NCBI GenBank assembly: GCA_964640725.1
Contig: CAZXIJ010000002.1
Span: forward strand, 1 to 64,000
Direction: 5' to 3'
Length of the DNA: 64,000 nucleotides
Origin: CALHVX01 sp964640725
GTDB lineage: Bacteria > Pseudomonadota > Gammaproteobacteria > Pseudomonadales > Azotimanducaceae
How positions within the stretch are numbered: the first letter of the stretch is position 1; each line of letters opens with the position of its first letter. This document shows, piece after piece, positions 58,554 to 64,000 of the stretch. The notes beneath the pieces were generated by a model. It searched no databases, was not told where the DNA came from, and saw nothing but the letters and a program-made list of their open reading frames with translations. The translations under genes were made by a program, and so were the position numbers.

Positions 58554-59959
58554 CGGATCTGAATAGCGTCCGTCGGAGTTTCTGCCAGCACATCGGAGAT
58601 CACGACGACCTTGGCGCCAGGCTCTACCTGCTCGCGTTCCTGCAGCGCTGTGAGCGCCCGTTGCAGGGTCTTCTCCGGATCCGTTGAAAACGTGGTTCGA
58701 TGGGCCCAGACGCTGCGATTAATCGCCAGCCGACGCCGCGTCTGGCTGTGGTTGGTAAACGCAAAGATGGGCACGTGGGCGGGCCTGGCATTGGTCACCA
58801 GGTCGGCCATGATGCCGCGCCGGGTGATCACCACAATGCCCTGGGCGGACACCGCCTCGGCCAGCGCGACGGCGTGCACCGCCAAGTGCTGCTTGTCGGT
58901 CTCGGCCTTCAATTCTTGCTCATAGCCCAGGCCAGGCCAGCGCTCGGACTGCTCGGCGATCTCGACCAGCTGCCGAACACAGCGAGCCGGATACTTGCCG
59001 ACGCTGGTTTCGCCGGAGAGCATCACCGCGTCCACGCCCTCGTAGATCGCGTTGGCGACGTCGGTGACCTCTGCGCGGGTTGGGATCGGGTTGTCGATCA
59101 TCGATTCCAGCAGGTGGGTGGCGACAATGCAGCGACGGCCGTGCATGGCGCTGGCGTGCACAATGCGACGCTGGATGTTGGGCAGATCAGCGATGTTGGT
59201 CTCGATGCCCAGATCGCCCCGCGCCACCATGACGCCGTCCGCGGCCCGGGTAATCTCATGGATGTTGGAGACGCCTTCCTGGTCTTCGATCTTGGCGATG
59301 ATATTCACGGTCTTCGCCTTGCTGCCCAGCAGCTCGCGCAGCTCTTCGATGTCCTTGGCGCTGCGCACGAATGACAGCGCGACGAAATCGACCTCGTGCT
59401 CCAGTCCGAACAGGATGTCGGCCCGGTCCTTTTGCGTGATGGCCGGCAGGTTGACTTTGATCCCCGGCAGGTTGACGTGCTTCTTGCTGCCCAGCTTGCC
59501 GCCATCGAGTACCTTGCAAACGAGCTGCTCGCCCTGCTTTTCGAGGACTTCGAAGTTGATCAGGCCGTTGTCGACGGTGAGTTTGTCGCCGACGTTAAGG
59601 ACTTCGACCAACTCCTTGTAGTTCACGTGAATAGAAGTCTGCTCGACATCGGAATCCGCTCGGACGCTGATCGTCACAACATCTCCGGATACGAGATCCA
59701 TCGGTTGGTTCAGCATGCCGGTGCGAATCTCCGGCCCTTGGGTATCGAGCATGATCGGTACCGGGTACGGCACTTTACGGTTCAGGGTTTTGACCCAGCC
59801 GATGATCTTCTTGGCGCCTTCGTGATCTGCGTGGCTCATGTTCAGGCGGACCAGCCCCATGCCCGCCTCCATCAGACCCTTGATGCCTTCGTAGCTGGCG
59901 GTTGCGGGACCGATGGTGCAAACAATCTTGGTCTTCCGCGGCGGCTGTGTCGGGTTCAA
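58532..59959 (-). CDS. pyk: Pyruvate kinase
   Basis: 475 residues. KTKIVCTIGPATASYEG opens the TIM barrel, RLNMSHADHE and MLDTQGPEIRTG line the active site, and TDVANAIYEGVDAVMLSGET is the phosphoenolpyruvate-binding motif. It converts phosphoenolpyruvate and ADP to pyruvate and ATP, the last glycolytic step. TTG at 59959 is chosen because GAGG lies 8 bases upstream and the family N-terminus follows directly; longer in-frame starts run into the helicase gene and look non-coding. Confidence 0.95.
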   Translation of the reverse strand: MNPTQPPRKTKIVCTIGPATASYEGIKGLMEAGMGLVRLNMSHADHEGAKKIIGWVKTLNRKVPYPVPIMLDTQGPEIRTGMLNQPMDLVSGDVVTISVRADSDVEQTSIHVNYKELVEVLNVGDKLTVDNGLINFEVLEKQGEQLVCKVLDGGKLGSKKHVNLPGIKVNLPAITQKDRADILFGLEHEVDFVALSFVRSAKDIEELRELLGSKAKTVNIIAKIEDQEGVSNIHEITRAADGVMVARGDLGIETNIADLPNIQRRIVHASAMHGRRCIVATHLLESMIDNPIPTRAEVTDVANAIYEGVDAVMLSGETSVGKYPARCVRQLVEIAEQSERWPGLGYEQELKAETDKQHLAVHAVALAEAVSAQGIVVITRRGIMADLVTNARPAHVPIFAFTNHSQTRRRLAINRSVWAHRTTFSTDPEKTLQRALTALQEREQVEPGAKVVVISDVLAETPTDAIQIRQLPSAE

Positions 59960-60044
59960 TGCTGGAGCCTCGGCAGTTGGGCGAGATAGGGACAGGGGCG
60001 TTTTGTTGGGCCCGGGCCGGCGGGATCGCTGGCCGGCGGCAAGC

Positions 60045-62375
60045 TTAGTCGGCGTGCCAGAAATTCTCCAGCAGCGCGGGCAAGGCGGCGGCCCGAACCT
60101 GGCGTGGTGACCAGTGGGCCGGGAAAAACTGCTGGTACTCCGCACGGGCGAACCGGTCGTCGATCAGGCACAGGACGCCACGATCATCCGGGCCGCGAAG
60201 CAACCGCCCGGCTGCTTGCACGACCTTGTTCATGGCCGGCAGCATACGAGTGAGAGTGATCGCGGTCTGAGGGTCTGACAACGACTGATAGTGGGCCTCC
60301 CGGGCGGCCTGCTCTGGCCCTGGCGGCGCCAGCCCAACGCCGACGCAAACAATGCCCTCAAGGCTCAGCCCGCTGTAGTCCACCGATTCCGTGAAGACTC
60401 CGCCGAGAACCACACAGCACAGCAGGGACTGCCCGGGCCCCAGCGGTGTGCTCAGTGAGGCCAGAAACGCCTGCTGGTCAGCCGGGTTGAGCCCGGGGCG
60501 CTGAGTTTTGACCTGCGCCGCCCCGAAGTGCTCTGTCAGCGCGTGCGCAACCGCCTCCAGGTAGGCGAAGGACGGCAGCGCTAGCAGATAGGTCCCGGCA
60601 CGAACCTGCAGTAGCGCATCGACCAGCGCCACGAGCTGCGGCAGAGAACCGGCACGCTGACGCAAGTACGTCGGGATATCGGTCACCACTGCGACCGCCA
60701 GCTGGTCAGCGGTGTAGGGGCTGCCGATGGTTTCTGCTGAGCTGTCTGTCTGCCCGTGCAGCTGCTGCTGCAGCGACAAAGGCCGCAAGGTGCCCGAGAA
60801 ACGCACGTTCCCCGTATAGCTCTCCAGCACCTTGTGCAGGTGCGCGCTGGCATCCAGACAGCGCAGGCGCAGGGTCGCGGTCCCGGCGTCCCAGAGGTCG
60901 ACATAGGGCAGGTCGTCGCGCAACCCACTTCTCGAGCGCCAGTGGGTCAGGGTCCACAGGACGGCCTGCTGGGCCTCGTCCAGATCTTCCTGCCAGTCGA
61001 GCGGCAGGCAAGCTTCGATCAGCGCGTCGATGGCCTGCTCCAGGGCTTCGACTGGTGCCGGGGCTTGTGCCTGAGCCGCCGCACCGGCGGGCGCCAGGCG
61101 CTCTGCGCAAACCGCAACGGCCTGGGCGACGGCGTCCATAGCGCGCCTGAGGATGCCGGCAGGCAGGCGCAACGCCTGGGCCTCGAGTTCCGGCCGGCTG
61201 ACTTCTGCAGACAGGGCATCGATCACCCGCGGGCTCAGCTGGTGGGCCTCGTCGATGAGCAAGAAACGCTCGCTTCCCTGCGCCAGGCGCTTGATACGCG
61301 TTTCAGGATCAAACACGTAGTTGTAGTCCGCGATGATCACATCGACCCAGAGCGCAAGGTCGAGGCTGAGCTCAAAGGGGCAAAGCCGATGACGATCGGC
61401 GATGCTTCGAATGGCGCTGGCATCCAGCGCCGCGGTGCTGCCCACGGTTTGCAGCGCTGCGGGTAGCCGGTCGTAATAACCGGCGGCGCGCGGACACTGG
61501 CCGGACTCACAGCCTTCGATGGCAGCACCGCAGCTGCGTTGCTTGGCTTCGATCCGCAGCCAGCGCAGTGTGGCCCCGCCCGTGGCCAGCTGCTGCAGCG
61601 CGCGCTCGGCGGCCATCGCCCCGGAGTTGCGGGCGGTGAGGAACAGCACTTGCTCGTATGGCGCGCCAGGCAGTGCTCGCAGAGTCGGATAGAGGACGCC
61701 CAGGGTCTTGCCGATACCGGTACTGGCTTCGAGCAGCAGCGACCGCCCACCCTGAGCGGCTCCGTAGACAGTACCGGCAAGGGCGCGCTGATTGCGGCGG
61801 AAGCTGGCAAGCGGCCATTGCAGCGGCGCGAGGTTCAGATCGCGCTGACGTCGCCGGGCACTCTCCAGCGCCCACAGCTGGCCAAAGGCCTGCACCCGGA
61901 GCGCCAGAAGCGCCAGCAGGGCATCCCGGTTCAGGGACTGCACCTGTTGCGTTTCCTGACTGTGCTCCGGGCTGACGTAGCGCAGGCGCAAGGTCCAGTC
62001 CTCGACCTCTGGCGTGATGAGGGCCAGCATGGCGGCATAGCATTCCACCTGAGCCCAGTGCAGCCTGCCTTGCTGCCGGTACAGCATGCCTGGCGCCGCG
62101 CGAGATGCCTTGACCTCGTCAACGGTCATGTGAGCGCCGCTGCGGCGAAGGCCGTCGGCGCGGCCACGGAGCCGAAATGTCTGCCCGTGCGCCTGAAAGC
62201 GGTGGCTGACGAACACCTCGGCCTCGTATCCGGGTTCCTCCCGGGACTGCAGTGCTTTTTGAGCGGCGATGCCCTCCTCTGCCGTGGTTTGCCGGCCGAG
62301 TCGGGTGTGCAAGTCGCCCTCGCGCGCCACGCTGTCGATAAAGTCACGCACGGCGACGGTTCGCTCGGCTGCCAC
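60045..62375 (-). CDS. Nuclease-helicase: PD-(D/E)XK domain fused to an XPD/DinG-type iron-sulfur helicase
   Basis: 776 residues. Residues 50-120 carry RGRADGL (Asp74), DEVKAS (Glu87, Lys89) and QVECYAAML, the RecB/Cas4-type nuclease motif. The helicase core has Walker A STGIGKT (218-224), iron-sulfur cysteines Cys282, Cys289, Cys294 and Cys332, the DEAH box at 375-378 and C-terminal motifs QAAGRLLRGPDDRGVLCLID. Such proteins probably process DNA repair intermediates. GTG at 62375, 11 bases after the VRR-NUC gene stop, so the two form an operon. Confidence 0.92.
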   Translation of the reverse strand: MAAERTVAVRDFIDSVAREGDLHTRLGRQTTAEEGIAAQKALQSREEPGYEAEVFVSHRFQAHGQTFRLRGRADGLRRSGAHMTVDEVKASRAAPGMLYRQQGRLHWAQVECYAAMLALITPEVEDWTLRLRYVSPEHSQETQQVQSLNRDALLALLALRVQAFGQLWALESARRRQRDLNLAPLQWPLASFRRNQRALAGTVYGAAQGGRSLLLEASTGIGKTLGVLYPTLRALPGAPYEQVLFLTARNSGAMAAERALQQLATGGATLRWLRIEAKQRSCGAAIEGCESGQCPRAAGYYDRLPAALQTVGSTAALDASAIRSIADRHRLCPFELSLDLALWVDVIIADYNYVFDPETRIKRLAQGSERFLLIDEAHQLSPRVIDALSAEVSRPELEAQALRLPAGILRRAMDAVAQAVAVCAERLAPAGAAAQAQAPAPVEALEQAIDALIEACLPLDWQEDLDEAQQAVLWTLTHWRSRSGLRDDLPYVDLWDAGTATLRLRCLDASAHLHKVLESYTGNVRFSGTLRPLSLQQQLHGQTDSSAETIGSPYTADQLAVAVVTDIPTYLRQRAGSLPQLVALVDALLQVRAGTYLLALPSFAYLEAVAHALTEHFGAAQVKTQRPGLNPADQQAFLASLSTPLGPGQSLLCCVVLGGVFTESVDYSGLSLEGIVCVGVGLAPPGPEQAAREAHYQSLSDPQTAITLTRMLPAMNKVVQAAGRLLRGPDDRGVLCLIDDRFARAEYQQFFPAHWSPRQVRAAALPALLENFWHAD

Positions 62376-62385
62376 AGCGCTTCTT

Positions 62386-64000
62386 CTAACCGCTCGTTGA
62401 CCCGGCCGCCGGCCTGGTGCCGGCCTGCAGCTTGAAGACCTGCGCCGGCCAGCCGAGCGATTCCAGGACAGATAGCCAGCGACGTTGATGACCCTGCAGG
62501 GCGTCGTTGGGCCCTTTCACCTCCAGCAGCTCGAAGCAACCGGGCCGCGGCCCGAGGACCAACAGGTCGGGAAATCCGGTGCGATAGCCGTCGAGGTTCC
62601 GGATCGTAAATGACGCCAGCGCCTGAAGTTTGTCTGCCGGAACGCTGTCCAGGAGCCGGGCGAGGAACGCCTCGGTCCAGATCTGCCAGTGTACGAGCGG
62701 GTTAGCGGTTCCCCGGAAGGTCTGGATGCGTTCGCTCAACACCGCGTGCCAGCGGGCGGCTGACGGTTTGCCGTTTTCACACAGCTGGGTTTCCTGCGCC
62801 TGCAAAGCGGCGTGGCGCTGCTGCGCGAAGTCCGCCCAGTACAGGTCATTCGGGCCGTTCTGATACGGGCGGCTAAACGCGCCGGGCACCGCTGCGTATA
62901 GCGAGGGCCAGTACGCGAGCCCGGCGAGCCCGCGAGGAAACTGGTTCTCCAGGTGCAAAGCAAGACTGCCGTCCCCCTCGACCAGCTGCGCCGCGAACTG
63001 CTCGATGCGTCGCGGCGTGGTCTCCAGCAACGACGCCTTCCGAGCGGTGGGTGCTGGGCGCCGGGGCTGCTGAAACCTGGCGGCGAAGTCAGCCTCCGCC
63101 GCACACAGCGGGTCCTGCCGCATTGCTGCCTGCAGAGCGCGTGCCTGATCACGGGAACCCAGGCGCCAGAGCAAGCGGACCCGGCGCTCCCGCGCGGGAT
63201 GCTGCCCGGCACTTTCATAGGCTGCCAGGGCATCTTCAGTGGCGCTGAGCCGTTCCAGCCAGGCCCCGGCCCGCAGCAACGCCCGGTCTCGAACCTGACG
63301 CTGCTCGCGGCTCAGCGGCAGGCTGCGCAATCGGCAGACCAGCGCGTTCGCCAGCGATCGGGGATCGCTGTGACAGTCGCTTCGCTCAGCAAGCCCATGA
63401 CTCAGGGACGTCAGGCGATACAGCTGCTCGTGCTGTGCCAGGCAATCCTTTTGCGCCGTCAGCCAATCCGGCTGAGTCATTTCGTACTGGGGGTAGCACT
63501 GCAATCCCAGGTCTTCGGTTACGAACACGCTCACGCTCTGATACCGATCACCAAAGTAAAGCCACTGGCAGCGTTGGAAGTCCTGGGTGGCCGGCACCGT
63601 CAGCCAGGGCATTCTTGGATGCATTCGGTCCCGCAACTGCTCGTCGCTATAGCGGCTGAGCAGTGCGCAGATCAAGTCTGCCTTCCGGGGAGCCCGGGCG
63701 AGCGGAAACCACGCGCGCAGCTCGGCGTGCAGCGCAAGGTTCAGCAATCGATCTGCTGGCGCGAGCGCTCCCAGGGCAATGAAGCCTGCGTCGTCCAGCG
63801 CCGCGAGCGCCGCAGCCGGGTCGGCGACTTCTGTGTAGGTGAGCCGGTCTGCGCGGAACACCGGGCCTTTGCGGCTGAGCAACCGGGCGAGCAATCGCTG
63901 CGCATCGGAATCCAGATGCTCGTATCCGCTGACGAACCGCGCCGTTGGTGCGTCCAGCAGGCCGGCGAACCGTTCGCCGACGAAGGCCGTCAGATGACGC
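62386..64000 (-). CDS. FAN1-like VRR-NUC domain nuclease (partial, continues past right edge)
   Basis: The frame is open to the right edge, so the N-terminus is missing. SGYEHLDSDAQRLLARLLSRK and FRADRLTY at the visible start resemble FAN1's SAP/winged region. The C-terminus has GYRTGFPDLLVLGPRP, ELLEVKGPNDALQGHQRRW: the VRR-NUC PD-(D/E)XK nuclease with Asp, Glu-x-Lys and Gln. FAN1 trims DNA at interstrand crosslinks. Paired with the iron-sulfur nuclease-helicase downstream, it suggests a crosslink or flap repair unit. Confidence 0.9.
   Translation of the reverse strand, partial: RHLTAFVGERFAGLLDAPTARFVSGYEHLDSDAQRLLARLLSRKGPVFRADRLTYTEVADPAAALAALDDAGFIALGALAPADRLLNLALHAELRAWFPLARAPRKADLICALLSRYSDEQLRDRMHPRMPWLTVPATQDFQRCQWLYFGDRYQSVSVFVTEDLGLQCYPQYEMTQPDWLTAQKDCLAQHEQLYRLTSLSHGLAERSDCHSDPRSLANALVCRLRSLPLSREQRQVRDRALLRAGAWLERLSATEDALAAYESAGQHPARERRVRLLWRLGSRDQARALQAAMRQDPLCAAEADFAARFQQPRRPAPTARKASLLETTPRRIEQFAAQLVEGDGSLALHLENQFPRGLAGLAYWPSLYAAVPGAFSRPYQNGPNDLYWADFAQQRHAALQAQETQLCENGKPSAARWHAVLSERIQTFRGTANPLVHWQIWTEAFLARLLDSVPADKLQALASFTIRNLDGYRTGFPDLLVLGPRPGCFELLEVKGPNDALQGHQRRWLSVLESLGWPAQVFKLQAGTRPAAGSTSG

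Noticed and set aside
1..64000. CRISPR array, tRNA, rRNA, insertion sequence or prophage
   Set aside because: No regularly spaced repeats, no cloverleaf or rRNA-like stretch recognised, and no transposase, integrase or phage gene among the coding regions.

Overview
The window looks like the chromosome of a GC-rich marine gammaproteobacterium. This is inferred from a sulfotransferase inside an exopolysaccharide locus, an exosortase A (XrtA) type locus, a response regulator/histidine kinase pair resembling the 'proteobacterial dedicated sortase system' regulators, and the housekeeping genes hemF, pyk and ltaE. No rRNA, tRNA, CRISPR array, insertion sequence or prophage was recognised, and no gap between genes exceeds about 300 bases.

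Region 1 (1-38.0 kb) is a large XrtA-type exopolysaccharide locus. Its left end (1-11.1 kb, minus strand) is unusual. It reads: a type I polyketide synthase (5300-11086), two alpha/beta hydrolases resembling the exosortase A-associated hydrolases 2 and 1, and a nonribosomal peptide synthetase that begins with a formyltransferase domain and has a luciferase-like monooxygenase domain inserted in its adenylation domain; the last runs off the left edge. A divergent intergenic region with a perfect 14-bp palindrome separates this operon from two tandem membrane acyltransferases (11.35-13.5 kb). Next, on the minus strand, come an MBOAT/SGNH O-acylation pair, an asparagine synthase-like amidotransferase, a membrane protein, glycosyltransferases, a sulfotransferase, a Tat-signal protein of unknown function and a deacetylase-like protein (13.6-26.0 kb). 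A divergent deacetylase-like gene follows. Then come xrtA fused to an EpsI domain, a Wzy-like polymerase, two glycosyltransferases and the chain-length determinant (27.1-34.0 kb), a propeller-like protein, a Wzx flippase and an acyl-CoA dehydrogenase. The likely product is a Wzx/Wzy-type extracellular polysaccharide carrying sulfate, O-acyl and possibly polyketide/peptide decorations. Priming transferase, outer-membrane export protein, tyrosine kinase and PEP-CTERM substrates are not in the window.

Region 2 (38.1-48.9 kb) holds mostly unlinked metabolic and regulatory genes: an MFS transporter, a flavin monooxygenase, hemF, an SMP-30 lactonase, a lone exbD, ltaE, a phosphopantetheinyl transferase that could activate the PKS/NRPS carrier domains, a CPT-like kinase, a sirtuin, an AraC regulator, and an NadR-like kinase with PnuC for nicotinamide riboside uptake.

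Region 3 (49.0-64 kb) holds a short conserved-looking reading frame, the PdsR/PdsS-like two-component system, a metallo-beta-lactamase-fold hydrolase, a MORN / Ser-Thr kinase / FHA signalling operon, a TauE/SafE permease, pyruvate kinase, and a two-gene DNA repair unit: an iron-sulfur helicase with an N-terminal nuclease domain, and a FAN1-like VRR-NUC nuclease that runs off the right edge.
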